Source of the DNA: Hymenobacter sedentarius
GTDB taxonomy: Bacteria; Bacteroidota; Bacteroidia; Cytophagales; Hymenobacteraceae
Direction: 5' to 3'
Length of the DNA: 64,000 bases
NCBI RefSeq assembly: GCF_001507645.1
Contig: NZ_CP013909.1
Span: 4,154,001-4,218,000, forward strand
Shown: positions 27,253-38,136 of the stretch, one piece after another
Position numbering within the stretch: the stretch's first letter is position 1
Layout: each line of letters opens with the position of its first letter
Program-made: the position numbers and the translations under genes
The notes under the pieces: generated by a model
The model's database searches: none
What the model was told of the DNA's origin: nothing
The model's input: only the letters and a program-made list of their open reading frames with translations

Positions 27253-29649
27253 ATGCCAAAACTACCCGACCCCACGCTGGCAACCCAGGCCCAACAGCGC
27301 CTGCGCAACTGGGCCGCCCAGCCCCGCGTGGAGGAACTAACCGCCAAGCTCAAGGACGCCGGAACATCGCCCGAAGTGCAGCGCCTGGTGCAGGAGCTGC
27401 AAGTGCACCAGATTGAGCTGGAAATGCAGAACGAGGAGCTGCTGGCCGCCCAGGCCGCCGCCGAAACCGCGCGGCTGGCCGCCGAGGCGTCGCGGGCGCA
27501 ATACGCCGAGCTCTACGACTTTGCGCCGGCCGCGCTGTTTTCGCTGCGGCCCGATGGCCGCATTGCGCAGCTCAACGACCGCGCATGTCGCCTGCTGGGC
27601 ACCACGGCCGCGCGCCTCACCGACCGGCGCTTCCTGCTGTTTGTGAGCCCGAAAAGCCGCGACGACTTCCGGGCTTTCTTTGATAACGTCTTGCAAAACC
27701 GGCAGCGGCACACCGCCGAGCTGCACCTGCAAACCTCGGCCGGGGCCGACTTTGTGGCGCACTTGGAAGGCACGGCCGCCACCTCGGCCGCGGGCGGGCC
27801 CATTGCGCAGCTCGCCGTGGTAGACGTGACGGCCCTGAGCCAGGCGGTGGAGCGGCGGCAGCGCAGCGACGAGCAGCTGCAGCTGGCCCTGGCCGCCTCC
27901 GGCACCGGCGTCTGGGTCTGGACGCTGGCCACCAACCTGCTGGAGTGGGACGCCCGGGCCCAGCGCTGCTTTGGCCGGCCCCACGACCCGGCGCCCACTT
28001 CGTTTTCGGTGCTGCAAAGCGCCGTGCACCCCGACGATGTGGTGGCCGTGCAGCGGGCCCTGCAAGCCACCGTGCAACACGGCCACCCGCTCGACCTGCA
28101 GCTGCGCGTGAACTGGCCTGACGCCACTGTGCACTACCTGTCGGCCCACGGCAAGGTGCAGTACGACGCTCAGGGCAAACCCGAAAGCCTCGTGGGGCTG
28201 GTGCGCGACGAGACCGGCCGGTGCGCCGTGGAAGAAGAGCTGGACTACCGCAACCGCCAGGTGCAGCAGCTGCTCGACAACCTGCCCATGCTGTTTGCGC
28301 GCCTCTCGCCCGCGGGCGAGTACCTGGAGGTGGCCGGCGCCGGCCTGCGGCGCATCGGGGTCGAAAGCAAGGACCTGGTGGGCCAGTCCGTCTTCAAGAC
28401 CTCTCCCACGCTCTCCGAACCCCTACGGCGCCTGCTGGCGGGCGAGCCGGTCAACTTCGTGGGCAACGTCGAGGTCAAGGGCGAGCAGCTGTATTTCCAG
28501 AACTACGGCTTTTTTGACCAGCAGCGCCGCCAGGCCGTCCTCTTCGCCATCGACGTAACGGAGTCGGAGCAAATGAAGAAGCAACTGCTCGAGGAGCAGC
28601 AATTCACCAAAAGCCTGCTCAACCACTCCCTGGACGGGGTGGCGGCCTTCGACCCCGCCGGCCGCCTCACGGCCTGGAACCGCGCCATGGAAGCCCTCAC
28701 CGGCCGGGCCGAAGCCGACGCCATCGGCCAGGACGTATTTGCCTGCCTGCCGTTTGACCGCAGCTCGGCGCCGGGCCGCATCGTCGACCATTTGCTGCAC
28801 GGGGCGCACCGCCCGCACTTCCACCAGCCCTTCAAGCAGACCGCGCCCGACCGTGACTTTGAGCTGACGGCCATCTCGCTGAACCCCGACGGGGGCGGCC
28901 TGCTCATGCTGCACGACGTGACCGAGCGCAACCGCCTGCACGCGGCCGCCGCCAATTTCCGGTCCCAGCAGCAGCGCGAAACCTTCCGGATGGTGCTGCT
29001 GGCGCAGGAAATCGAGCGCAAGCGCATTTCCGAAGCCCTGCACAACGGCGTGGGCCAGTTGCTCTACGCCACCAAGCTACACCTGGAGGAAAGCGCCGAT
29101 GCGCCCTCGGCTACCGGTGCCGCCCTCGCCCTGCTGGAAGAGGCCATTAAAGCCACGCGCAGCGTGTCGTTTGAGCTCACCCCGAGCATTCTGGAAGATT
29201 TTGGGCTGGCTGTGGCGCTGCAAAAGCTGTGCAAAAACATTCCGCCCGACAAGCTGCGCCTGCATCTCTACCTTTCCGGCCTGGAGCAGCCCCTGCCGCT
29301 GGTGCTCACCGTGGCCATCTACCGCATGGTGCAGGAGCTGCTGAGCAACGTGATGAAGCACGCCCGCGCCGAAGAAGCCACCCTGCACGTGGTGCACGAG
29401 AACCACCAGGTCAACATCAGCATGGAGGACAACGGGTCTGGTTTCGACGTGGCCACCACCGTGGGCATGGGCAAGGGCATTGGGCTCACCAGCCTCTACA
29501 ACCGCGCCGCGCTGCTGGGCGGGCAGTTTGAGCTGGTATCGCGCCGGGGACGCGGCACCATTGCCACTATCACGCTGCCGGTGGTGGAAGAAATGCCCGA
29601 GCCCACGGTTTCGGAAGCGGCCGGGGAGGCCCCCACGCCCGCGGAATAG
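27253..29649 (+). CDS. PAS-containing NarX-like sensor histidine kinase
   Basis: 798 residues, no membrane segments. A coiled-coil start (VEELTAKLKDAG onward, about 25-85) is followed by four PAS domains (about 85-200, 210-330, 335-450, 455-570). The HisKA_3 dimerisation region then has IERKRISEALHNGVGQLLYA (phospho-acceptor His in LHNG), and a HATPase domain with EDNGSGFD and GIGLTSLYNRAALLGG closes the protein. HisKA_3 kinases pair with NarL-type regulators, which fits the gene just upstream. The signal is likely cytoplasmic (redox, gas or small molecule). Confidence 0.93.
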   Translation: MPKLPDPTLATQAQQRLRNWAAQPRVEELTAKLKDAGTSPEVQRLVQELQVHQIELEMQNEELLAAQAAAETARLAAEASRAQYAELYDFAPAALFSLRPDGRIAQLNDRACRLLGTTAARLTDRRFLLFVSPKSRDDFRAFFDNVLQNRQRHTAELHLQTSAGADFVAHLEGTAATSAAGGPIAQLAVVDVTALSQAVERRQRSDEQLQLALAASGTGVWVWTLATNLLEWDARAQRCFGRPHDPAPTSFSVLQSAVHPDDVVAVQRALQATVQHGHPLDLQLRVNWPDATVHYLSAHGKVQYDAQGKPESLVGLVRDETGRCAVEEELDYRNRQVQQLLDNLPMLFARLSPAGEYLEVAGAGLRRIGVESKDLVGQSVFKTSPTLSEPLRRLLAGEPVNFVGNVEVKGEQLYFQNYGFFDQQRRQAVLFAIDVTESEQMKKQLLEEQQFTKSLLNHSLDGVAAFDPAGRLTAWNRAMEALTGRAEADAIGQDVFACLPFDRSSAPGRIVDHLLHGAHRPHFHQPFKQTAPDRDFELTAISLNPDGGGLLMLHDVTERNRLHAAAANFRSQQQRETFRMVLLAQEIERKRISEALHNGVGQLLYATKLHLEESADAPSATGAALALLEEAIKATRSVSFELTPSILEDFGLAVALQKLCKNIPPDKLRLHLYLSGLEQPLPLVLTVAIYRMVQELLSNVMKHARAEEATLHVVHENHQVNISMEDNGSGFDVATTVGMGKGIGLTSLYNRAALLGGQFELVSRRGRGTIATITLPVVEEMPEPTVSEAAGEAPTPAE

Positions 29650-29897
29650 CCATTAACCTGAATAATCAGATTAATAGGCCCGTCCTTGCGACTGGCTAAG
29701 GGCGTGAAATCCTCACCATTAGTTAATTCCCTCTTCTCGGACGGGACATGGCGGTGTGGTTACTTCGCCTTTCTTCAGTACCTTGGCCACGAGCCTGGTT
29801 TCCTACGGCGGCCGCTGTGCAAGCGGTGGAGCTGATGCGTAAGCGGTGAAACGAGGCGGTGCGTTTGTGGTCCGGTTGCGTCATTGTATCCTCCTGC

Positions 29898-30974
29898 ATG
29901 TCCCGAAAAAAGGTCCTCTTTCTCATTGGCTCGCCCAACCAAACCACGCAGATGCACCAGATTGCGCAGCTGCTGGCAGATGAATTTGACCCTTACTTCA
30001 GCCAGCTCTACTACGACGGCTGGCAGCGCGGCTTCTACCGGTTTCTGCTCAAAACCGGGGGGCTCGACAAAACCATTGTGACCGGGGCCATCAAGGCCAA
30101 GGCCGATAAGTACCTGGCCCAGCACGGCCTCGCCAACGACTTCGAAGCCCGCCAATACGGCAACACCTACGACCTGCTGGTGTGCTGTTCCGACGTGATA
30201 GTGCCCTGGCCGCTGGTGCGCCGCACCAAAACCATCTTCGTGCAGGAAGGCATGACCGACCCGCTCAACTGGTGGGCGCGCCTTATCCGCAAGCTCAACT
30301 GGATGCCGATTCTGGCCATCGGCACGGCTCTCAACGGCCTGGCCAACTGCTGCGACATCTACTGCGTGGCCTCGGAAGGCTACAAAGCGCATTTCGCCTA
30401 CGTGGGCGTCGACCGCGACAAGCTGGTGGTAACCGGCATTCCCAACTTTGACGACGCCGAAAAGCTGCGCCACAACGACTTCCCGCACCACGGCTACGTG
30501 CTGGTGGCCACCTCCGACTTGCGCGAAACCTTCACCCCCGACAACCGCCAGAAGTTCATTGCCCACTGCACGCGCATTGCCGCGGGCCGGCCGATGATTT
30601 TCAAGCTCCACCCCAACGAGCAAGTAGACCGCGCCGTGGCCGAAATCAAGCGGTATGCCCCGCCCGGCACCCTGGTGTACACCGAAGGCAACACCGACCA
30701 CATGATTGCCAACTGCGTGGAGCTCATCACGCAGTATTCGACGGTGGTGTACGTGGGGCTGGCTTTGGGCAAACCCGTGCACTCCTACTTCGACGTGGAA
30801 GACCTCAAGCGCAAGCAGCCGTGGCAAAACGGCGGCACCTCGGCCCGGCGCATTGCGGCCATCTGCCGGGGCTTCAGCCGCTTCGAGGGCAGTGGACCGG
30901 CCTTCCTCCGCCAGTACCAGCCCGAAGAACTCTCTTCTTCCGCCCCAGCCGACGGCTCGCTGGCGGTCCATTAA
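29898..30974 (+). CDS. Glycosyltransferase-like protein (GT-B/CDP-glycerol transferase type)
   Basis: 358 residues. The sequence has a GT-B feel: an N-terminal KKVLFLIGSPNQTTQMHQI strand-loop, a central FVQEGMTDP stretch and a C-terminal MIFKLHPNEQVDRAVAEI, the His-Pro motif typical of CDP-glycerol glycerophosphotransferase and some sialyl/poly-sugar transferases. The following CVELITQYSTVVYVGLALGKPV matches the donor-binding end of that fold. The start is the ATG at 29898, before the first beta-strand. Being the first gene of the sugar cluster, it may transfer the activated nonulosonate, but the donor and acceptor are unknown. Confidence 0.7.
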   Translation: MSRKKVLFLIGSPNQTTQMHQIAQLLADEFDPYFSQLYYDGWQRGFYRFLLKTGGLDKTIVTGAIKAKADKYLAQHGLANDFEARQYGNTYDLLVCCSDVIVPWPLVRRTKTIFVQEGMTDPLNWWARLIRKLNWMPILAIGTALNGLANCCDIYCVASEGYKAHFAYVGVDRDKLVVTGIPNFDDAEKLRHNDFPHHGYVLVATSDLRETFTPDNRQKFIAHCTRIAAGRPMIFKLHPNEQVDRAVAEIKRYAPPGTLVYTEGNTDHMIANCVELITQYSTVVYVGLALGKPVHSYFDVEDLKRKQPWQNGGTSARRIAAICRGFSRFEGSGPAFLRQYQPEELSSSAPADGSLAVH

Positions 30975-31078
30975 CGACGACGAGACTATAAAACCGTCCC
31001 GCTTTTTCTGCTTTAGAACTTCCTTGTACCAAATGTTTACCGCTTAATACCAATTCTCCAGATATCCACCTCTATACC

Positions 31079-31885
31079 ATGTCGTTGCCCAAAATCGTCA
31101 CTGTAGTGCAAGCCCGCATGGGCTCCTCGCGCCTACCCGGCAAGGTGCTGCTGCCGCTAGCCGGCCAGCCGCTGCTGGCGCGCATGGTAGCGCGGGTGCA
31201 GCGCGCCCAACTGGCTGGCACCGTGGTAGTGGCCACCACCACCGAAGCCACCGATGACGCCGTGGCCGAATGCTGCGCCACGCACGGCCTGGCCTGTTTC
31301 CGCGGCGACGCCCTCGATTTGCTCGACCGCCACTACCAGGCGGCCCGCCACTACGGCGCCGACGTGGTACTAAAAATCCCCTCCGACTGCCCGCTCATCG
31401 ACCCGGCCATTATTGATGAGGTGGTGGGGTTTTACCTGCATTTCTCCGACCGCTACGACTTTGTGAGCAACCTCCACCCTGCCACCTTTCCCGATGGCAA
31501 CGACGTGGAAGTAATGCCCTTTGCCGCGCTGGAAACAGCCTGGCGTGAGGCCCAACGGCCGCTGGAGCGCGAGCACACCACGCCCTTTTTCTGGGAAAAC
31601 CCCGACCGGTTTCGGGTGGGCAACGTGGCCTGGGATACTGGCCAGGACTTCTCAATGACGCACCGGTGGACCATCGACTACCCGGAAGACTACGCCTTTA
31701 TCAGCGCCGTCTACGACGCCTTGTACCCCACCATTCCCGCCTTTGGGCTGGATGACATCCTGAATCTGATTTCCAAGCGCCCCGAAATAGCTCAGCTCAA
31801 CGCCCACCTGGCGGGCGTGAACTGGTACCGCAACCACCTCGACGAGCTAAAAACCGTGGACGCATCGCAAACCAGAACCTTGTAG
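31079..31885 (+). CDS. SpsF/NeuA-type cytidylyltransferase
   Basis: 268 residues. VQARMGSSRLPGKVLLPLAG at the N-terminus is the nucleotide-binding signature of the cytidylyltransferase family that includes SpsF, NeuA and KdsB. IPSDCPLIDPAIIDEVV and MTHRWTIDYPEDYAFI follow as in SpsF. It is expected to form a CMP-activated sugar acid or a related nucleotide sugar, probably the product of the NeuB-like enzyme downstream. It lies 104 bases after the glycosyltransferase-like gene. Confidence 0.85.
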   Translation: MSLPKIVTVVQARMGSSRLPGKVLLPLAGQPLLARMVARVQRAQLAGTVVVATTTEATDDAVAECCATHGLACFRGDALDLLDRHYQAARHYGADVVLKIPSDCPLIDPAIIDEVVGFYLHFSDRYDFVSNLHPATFPDGNDVEVMPFAALETAWREAQRPLEREHTTPFFWENPDRFRVGNVAWDTGQDFSMTHRWTIDYPEDYAFISAVYDALYPTIPAFGLDDILNLISKRPEIAQLNAHLAGVNWYRNHLDELKTVDASQTRTL

Positions 31886-31981
31886 GGGCGGGGCTTGCCC
31901 CCGCCCCTACGCCTATACTGATAGTAGTTACCCCGACATTATTTGTTCAACGACGGGCGGGGGCCAGCCCCGCACCCTACT
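31882..31981. repeat. Inverted pair of GC-rich REP elements
   Basis: GTAGGGGCGGGGCTTGCCCC folds on itself, and about 40 bases later a diverged copy lies in the opposite direction (CGGGCGGGGGCCAGCCCCGC type). The pair occupies the whole gap between the cytidylyltransferase and transketolase genes. Confidence 0.7.
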
Positions 31982-31983
31982 TT

Positions 31984-32841
31984 ATGACCGACCAAAAACG
32001 CCAAGAACTCGAAGCCCTGGCCCTGCGCGTGCGCGAGCACATCGTGCGCCTGAGCACCGACGGCGGCTGTTTCACGGGTGCCTCCCTCTCCTGCGCCGAC
32101 CTGCTGGTCTATCTCTACGCCGACTGCCTCAACGTGCACCCCGACAACCTGCAGGACCCCACGCGCGACTACCTGTTCCTCTCGAAAGGCCACGACGTGC
32201 CGGCGCTCTATGGCACCTTCGTGGAGCTGGGCTTCCTGGACAAGGAACGCCTGGCCCGGCACCTCTGCACCGACGACCACATTTACTGGCACCCCAACCG
32301 CAATGTGCCGGGCGTGGAATTCCACTCGGGCTCGCTGGGCCACTTGCCCAGCGTGGCCCTGGGCGTGGCCCTCGACTGCCGGATGCGCGGCCAAGACAAC
32401 AAGGTCATTGTAATCACCGGCGACGGCGAGTTGAACGAGGGCTCAGTATGGGAGGCGCTGCTCGTGGCCAGTGCCCACCAGGTCAACAACCTCACGCTGG
32501 TGGTCGACCGCAACCAGTTTCAGGCCAATGTGGCCACCGAAGACCTGATACCGCTGGAGCCCCTGGGGCCCAAGTTCGAAGCCTTCGGCTGCGCCGTGCG
32601 CCGCATCAATGGCCACAATTTCAACCAGCTAGAGGAAGCTTTTTCGGCATTGCCCTTTTCGGACACGAAACCCAGCGTCATCATCTGCGACACGGTGCGC
32701 GGCCGCGGCCTCCCCAGCATCGAAGCGCGGGCCGACCGTTGGTTCTGCAATTTTTCGGCGGAGGAAGTGGAGGCATTGCTGCGGGAGCTGCACGGCGAAA
32801 CGCCCGTAGCCCTGCGCTCCGAAACGCTGACCGTACGATAA
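31984..32841 (+). CDS. Transketolase, N-terminal (TPP-binding) subunit
   Basis: 285 residues, the length of the split N-terminal half. KGHDVPALYGTFVELGFL and SGSLGHLPSVALGVALDCRM line the cofactor site, and GDGELNEGSVWEALLVASAH with the later Asn in VDRNQFQ is the TPP-Mg motif. It forms a heterodimer with the subunit encoded next. Split transketolases occur in central metabolism but also in specialised sugar clusters; the surroundings favour a dedicated two-carbon transfer for the nonulosonate precursor. The promoter-like and REP sequences before it may give it separate control. Confidence 0.9.
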   Translation: MTDQKRQELEALALRVREHIVRLSTDGGCFTGASLSCADLLVYLYADCLNVHPDNLQDPTRDYLFLSKGHDVPALYGTFVELGFLDKERLARHLCTDDHIYWHPNRNVPGVEFHSGSLGHLPSVALGVALDCRMRGQDNKVIVITGDGELNEGSVWEALLVASAHQVNNLTLVVDRNQFQANVATEDLIPLEPLGPKFEAFGCAVRRINGHNFNQLEEAFSALPFSDTKPSVIICDTVRGRGLPSIEARADRWFCNFSAEEVEALLRELHGETPVALRSETLTVR

Positions 32842-32857
32842 TAAATAACCTAAAAGG

Positions 32858-32951
32858 CCGTCATGCTGAGCGCAGCCGAAGCATCTCTACCACTCCACTA
32901 ACTATGATTACTTGCGCAGTAGAGATGCTTCGGCTGCGCTCAGCATGACGG
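32858..32951. repeat. REP-like palindrome
   Basis: CCGTCATGCTGAGCGCAGCC at the left and GGCTGCGCTCAGCATGACGG at the right are perfect inverted arms. It lies between the two transketolase subunit genes, where it could fold in the transcript. Confidence 0.8.
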
Positions 32952-32976
32952 ACAAGGAATTGCAAAGGACAGACTT

Positions 32977-33930
32977 ATGACCTACGAAGAGTTAATCAAG
33001 CAAACTGCCCTGGCCGATGACCGCCTGGTGGTGATGACGGCCGAAAACCGCGCCCTCATCCGCAACCTGCCCGCGGTGCTGGGCCCGCGCTTCATCGATA
33101 CCGGCATCACGGAGCAAACGCTGATTGGGGCGGCGGCCGGGCTGGCGCTTCGCGGCCGTATTCCGGTGGTGCACGCGCTGGCCACCTTCCTCACGCTGCG
33201 GGCGTTCGAATTCGTGCGCACCGACGTGGGCATTGCCGGGCTGCCGGTGAAGCTGAGCGGCTTCGTGCCCGGCTTCCTATCCGATGGCAACGGCCCCACC
33301 CATCAGGCCATCGAAGACGTGAGCTTGATGCGTGGCATCCCGGGCATGACCGTTTTCGCGCCCGCCGACGAAGCCGACATGCTCGCCATGCTGCCCGCCA
33401 TTTGGGCCTCGCCGGCGCCGGCGTACGTGCGCATCAACACCCGGCCCGCCACCTATGAGCACGCGCCCTTCGAGATGGGCAAAGCCGAAATCGTGGCCGA
33501 GGGCACCGACGTTACCATCCTCACCTACGGCATGCTGTTCGAGCAGACGCTGGTGGCCCGCGAGCTGCTGCAGGCCCAGGGCAAGTCGGTGGGCCTTATC
33601 AACCTGCGCAGCCTCAAGCCGATTGACGAAGCGGCCCTGCTCAACGTCGCGCGCCGCGGCTCCCTCCTCGTCACGGTGGAAGACCATTTTATTACGGGCG
33701 GCCTCTATTCCATTCTGGCCGAAGTGCTGCTGCGCAACCAGCTCACGGCGCGGGTGCTGCCGCTGGCCCTGGAGGAGCGATGGTACCGGCCCGGCCGCCT
33801 GAGCGCCGTGCTGGAGCACGAAGGCTTTACGGGCCAGCACATTGCCCATCGCATCGCCACGGCGCTGGGAGAAAATGGCTCAACTATTTCCGCCGGCCCG
33901 GCCGTGCTGGAAAATCAGTTTGCCGAATAA
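32977..33930 (+). CDS. Transketolase, C-terminal subunit
   Basis: 317 residues. FIDTGITEQTLIGAAAGLAL holds the catalytic Glu that activates TPP, and HQAIEDVSLMRGIPGMTVFAPADEADM matches the pyrimidine domain. The C-terminal third (about 180-300) is the transketolase C-terminal domain with GMLFEQTLVARELL. It is the partner of the preceding gene despite the 135-base gap filled by a REP repeat. Confidence 0.9.
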   Translation: MTYEELIKQTALADDRLVVMTAENRALIRNLPAVLGPRFIDTGITEQTLIGAAAGLALRGRIPVVHALATFLTLRAFEFVRTDVGIAGLPVKLSGFVPGFLSDGNGPTHQAIEDVSLMRGIPGMTVFAPADEADMLAMLPAIWASPAPAYVRINTRPATYEHAPFEMGKAEIVAEGTDVTILTYGMLFEQTLVARELLQAQGKSVGLINLRSLKPIDEAALLNVARRGSLLVTVEDHFITGGLYSILAEVLLRNQLTARVLPLALEERWYRPGRLSAVLEHEGFTGQHIAHRIATALGENGSTISAGPAVLENQFAE

Positions 33931-33954
33931 TCCGCCCTGGCACAATCAATAGAC

Positions 33955-34050
33955 CGTCATGCTGAGCGGAGCCGAAGCATCTCGCGTGCTGTCACTAAAC
34001 CAATCGTGCAACGATGCGAGCGAGATGCTTCGGCTACGCTCAGCATGACG
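33955..34050. repeat. REP-like palindrome
   Basis: CGTCATGCTGAGCGGAGCCG and a right arm ending CTCAGCATGACG are inverted copies with small differences. It lies between the transketolase C-terminal subunit and the aminotransferase. Confidence 0.8.
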
Positions 34051-34080
34051 CTCTAGTTTAACAGTTAAATATCCTTTCCC

Positions 34081-35415
<1,335 letters not shown>

Positions 35416-35429
35416 CTCAAGCTTCAGAA

Positions 35430-35581
35430 CGTCATGCCGAGCGCCGTTTGTCATGCAGAGCGCAGCGAAGTATCTACTCAGGTTAGCTCAATTCGTTCAG
35501 CGGCGATAAGATGCTTCCTGCGTCAGCATGACAGACGATTCAACGAAGCTGTAAAGATGCTTCGCTGCGCTCTGCATGACG
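35430..35581. repeat. REP-like composite repeat
   Basis: Three or four half-copies of the GAAGCATCTTATC repeat lie here, including TCATGCAGAGCGCAGCGAAG at 35451 and its complement ending at 35580. One internal half-copy is shortened (GATGCTTCCTGCGTCAGCAT), suggesting decay. Confidence 0.7.
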
Positions 35582-35614
35582 AGAAACTCTCATCGATAGC
35601 CTTTTAGGGACCTT

Positions 35615-36424
35615 ATGGTTAACCTCTTTTCTCTACTCGATAAAACCGCTATTGTCACCGGTGCTTGTGGGCTCATCGGCCGGCAGCATTGCGCCGCCCT
35701 GGCGCTGGCTGGTGCCAACGTGGTAGTGGCTGACCTCGACCTTGCGGCCTGTGCGGCCGTGGCTGCGGAACTGCCGGGCGGCCACCACATGCCACTGGCC
35801 GTGAACGTCATCAGCCCAGACTCCCTGGCGACGGCGCGCGACCAGATTTTAGCTCAATTTGGGCACATCGACGTGCTGGTGAACAACGCGGCCATCAACG
35901 ACATGTTTGAGAACCCGGCTTTGGCGGCGGACTTGTCCAAGTTCGAAAACTTCCCGCTGAGCACCTGGCAGCAGTCGCTGGAGGTGAACGTGACCGGGGT
36001 TTTTCTGGCGGCGCAGGTGTTCGGCACGCCCATGGCGGTGCAGGGCCACGGCAGCATTATCAACGTGGCCAGCACCTACGGCCTGGTGGGGCCCGACCAG
36101 AGCATTTACGTGAATGCGCAGGGCGAGCAGACCTTCTTTAAGTCGCCCTCCTACCCGGCCACCAAGGGGGCCGTCATCAGCTTTACGCGCTACCTGGCGG
36201 CGTATTGGGGCAAGCGCGGCGTGCGCGTCAACACGCTGTCGCCGGGCGGGGTGGAAAATAATCAGGATGGGTTTTTTATTCAGCAGTACAGCGCCAAGAC
36301 GCCCCTGGGCCGCATGGCCACCGCCACGGATTATCAAGGGGCTGTGGTATTTCTGGCTTCGGATGCTTCCGCTTACATGACGGGCGCCAATCTGGTTGTG
36401 GACGGCGGCTGGACGGCCATATGA
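35615..36424 (+). CDS. Short-chain dehydrogenase/reductase
   Basis: 269 residues, classical SDR. TGACGLIGRQHC is the cofactor glycine motif, VNNAAIND the NAG-type motif, the catalytic Ser lies in INVASTYGLVG, and the Tyr-Lys pair in SYPATKGAVISF. The C-terminus (ASDASAYMTGANLVVDGGWTA) is typical. It likely oxidises or reduces a hydroxyl or keto group in the sugar pathway around it. Confidence 0.9.
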   Translation: MVNLFSLLDKTAIVTGACGLIGRQHCAALALAGANVVVADLDLAACAAVAAELPGGHHMPLAVNVISPDSLATARDQILAQFGHIDVLVNNAAINDMFENPALAADLSKFENFPLSTWQQSLEVNVTGVFLAAQVFGTPMAVQGHGSIINVASTYGLVGPDQSIYVNAQGEQTFFKSPSYPATKGAVISFTRYLAAYWGKRGVRVNTLSPGGVENNQDGFFIQQYSAKTPLGRMATATDYQGAVVFLASDASAYMTGANLVVDGGWTAI

Positions 36425-36535
36425 TTTTTCCGGCCCAAACGGCCTTCCTTATTTCATAACTATTTCATAAACTTACATCTAGAGGTATCCTCACCGATTT
36501 TATAATCTTTATTGTTCACCTATTCAACTGCCACT

Positions 36536-37093
36536 ATGGAGACTGCCCACCTCAATGCCAAGGCCCGCCGCGTGAAGCTGGTACTCACCGATTCCGACGG
36601 CGTACTCACCGACAACGGCGTGTATTATTCGGCCCAGGGAGAAGAGATGAAGCAGTTCTCCATCCGCGACGGCATGGGGGTGGAACGCCTGCGCAACTGC
36701 GGCATTGCCACGGGCATCGTTACGGGCGAAACGTCGCCCTCGGTGGTGAAGCGGGCGCTCAAGCTGCACATCACCGAGCTGCACCTTGGCGTGAAGGACA
36801 AAGCCGCCAAGCTCCAAGAAATTCTGACGCGCCTGCAGCTGCAGGCCGACGAAGTCGCCTTCATCGGTGACGACACCAACGACGTGGAAGTCATGAAGCT
36901 GGTGGGGCTGGCGGCCTGCCCGGCCGATGCCACGCGCTTTGCCCGCCACGTAGCCGACTACCACTGCACCACCTCCGGCGGCCACGGCTGCTTTCGGGAG
37001 CTAGCCGAGCTCATCATCGCCAGCCAAAGCCCCGAATCTACCGGCCGCCAGCGGGTATTTCTTGAGCGGCAAATGCTGCGCAGCCTGCCCTAG
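36536..37093 (+). CDS. KdsC-like HAD phosphatase
   Basis: About 185 residues, a capless HAD of the KdsC type. VLTDSDGVLTDNGVYY is motif I, the Thr in IVTGETSPSV motif II, KDKAAKLQEIL motif III (Lys) and FIGDDTNDVEVMKLVGL motif IV. KdsC-type enzymes dephosphorylate KDO-8-P. Close relatives next to NeuB-like synthases act on nonulosonate-9-phosphates, for example KDN-9-P in Bacteroides thetaiotaomicron. That adjacency is repeated here with the next gene. The start is the ATG at 36536; an in-frame TTG upstream is less likely. Confidence 0.88.
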   Translation: METAHLNAKARRVKLVLTDSDGVLTDNGVYYSAQGEEMKQFSIRDGMGVERLRNCGIATGIVTGETSPSVVKRALKLHITELHLGVKDKAAKLQEILTRLQLQADEVAFIGDDTNDVEVMKLVGLAACPADATRFARHVADYHCTTSGGHGCFRELAELIIASQSPESTGRQRVFLERQMLRSLP

Positions 37094-37152
37094 CCGCCCC
37101 GCCGGCTAGCTCCATTCTCCACACCTTTTTGAACGCGCTAACTCCACACCGT

Positions 37153-38043
37153 ATGAATGCAGTCGCCATCGGTAAAAACCGGTTCATTGGGGCCGGTCAT
37201 CCCGCCTACATCATCGCCGAAATCGGCATCAACCACAACGGGTCCTTGGACCTAGCCAAGCAGCTCATCGCCGAAGCGGTGCGCGCCGGGTGCGATGCGG
37301 TGAAGTTTCAGAAGCGCACGCCCGAGTTGTGCGTGCCCAAGGACCAGTGGGAGAAGGAGCGCGACACGCCGTGGGGCCGCATGACGTACATCGACTACAA
37401 GCGCCGCACCGAGTTTGGGCAGGCCGAATACACCGCCATCGACGACTACTGCCGCGCCCTGGGCATCGACTGGTTTGCCTCGTGCTGGGACGAGCCCTCG
37501 GTTGACTTTATGGAGCAGTTTCAGCCCGTGCTCTACAAAATGGCCTCCGCTTCCCTCACCGACCGGCCCCTGCTCAACCGCGTGCGCGCCACCGGCCGGC
37601 CCCTGATGTTGAGCACCGGCATGTCGACCCTCAACGAAATCACGCAGGCCGTGAGTTGGGTTGGGCTTGATAACCTAATGGTGGCGCACTCCACGTCGTC
37701 GTACCCCTGCCCGCCCCAGGAGCTCAACTTGCGCATGATTCCGGCCCTGCAAGCGCTGTTCCCCACCACGCCCATCGGCTACTCCGGCCACGAAACCGGG
37801 CTTGCTACCACCGTGGCGGCCGTGGCCCTGGGCGCCAGCTTCGTAGAGCGCCACTTCACCCTCGACCGCGCCATGTGGGGCTCCGACCACGCCGCCTCGG
37901 TGGAGCCGGGCGGCATGGCCAAGCTCGTGCGCGACATCCGCGACGCAGAAGTGGCCTTCGGCGACGGCATCAAGTGCGTGTACGAAAGCGAGCTGGAGCC
38001 CCGCCGCCGCCTGCGCCGGGAGCAAAGCCCGGTGGGTGCTTAG
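37153..38043 (+). CDS. NeuB-family nonulosonic acid synthase lacking the SAF domain
   Basis: About 296 residues. The (beta/alpha)8 core has YIIAEIGINHNGSLDLAKQL, VKFQKRTPELCVP, MASASLTDRPLL, STGMSTLNEI and GYSGHETGLATTVAAVALGA followed by VERHFTLD, all typical of NeuB. These enzymes condense phosphoenolpyruvate with an aldose to form a nonulosonic acid. Usual NeuB proteins are about 340-350 residues because they end in an antifreeze-like (SAF) domain that completes the neighbouring active site. Here the sequence ends after the barrel with a short basic tail, so the SAF part is absent. I use the ATG at 37153; a TTG at 37129 is the other option. Confidence 0.88.
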   Translation: MNAVAIGKNRFIGAGHPAYIIAEIGINHNGSLDLAKQLIAEAVRAGCDAVKFQKRTPELCVPKDQWEKERDTPWGRMTYIDYKRRTEFGQAEYTAIDDYCRALGIDWFASCWDEPSVDFMEQFQPVLYKMASASLTDRPLLNRVRATGRPLMLSTGMSTLNEITQAVSWVGLDNLMVAHSTSSYPCPPQELNLRMIPALQALFPTTPIGYSGHETGLATTVAAVALGASFVERHFTLDRAMWGSDHAASVEPGGMAKLVRDIRDAEVAFGDGIKCVYESELEPRRRLRREQSPVGA

Positions 38044-38136
38044 CCCAACACGCAAAAGATTGCGGCATTGACCAAACAAAAGCCGGCTGGCCGCGTCTGC
38101 TACGGGGGATGTTTCCGCGATTAGCACGCCGAGGAT

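Noticed and set aside
30494..30772. Minus-strand frame within the glycosyltransferase-like gene
   Set aside because: Entirely inside a well-supported gene and without family features.
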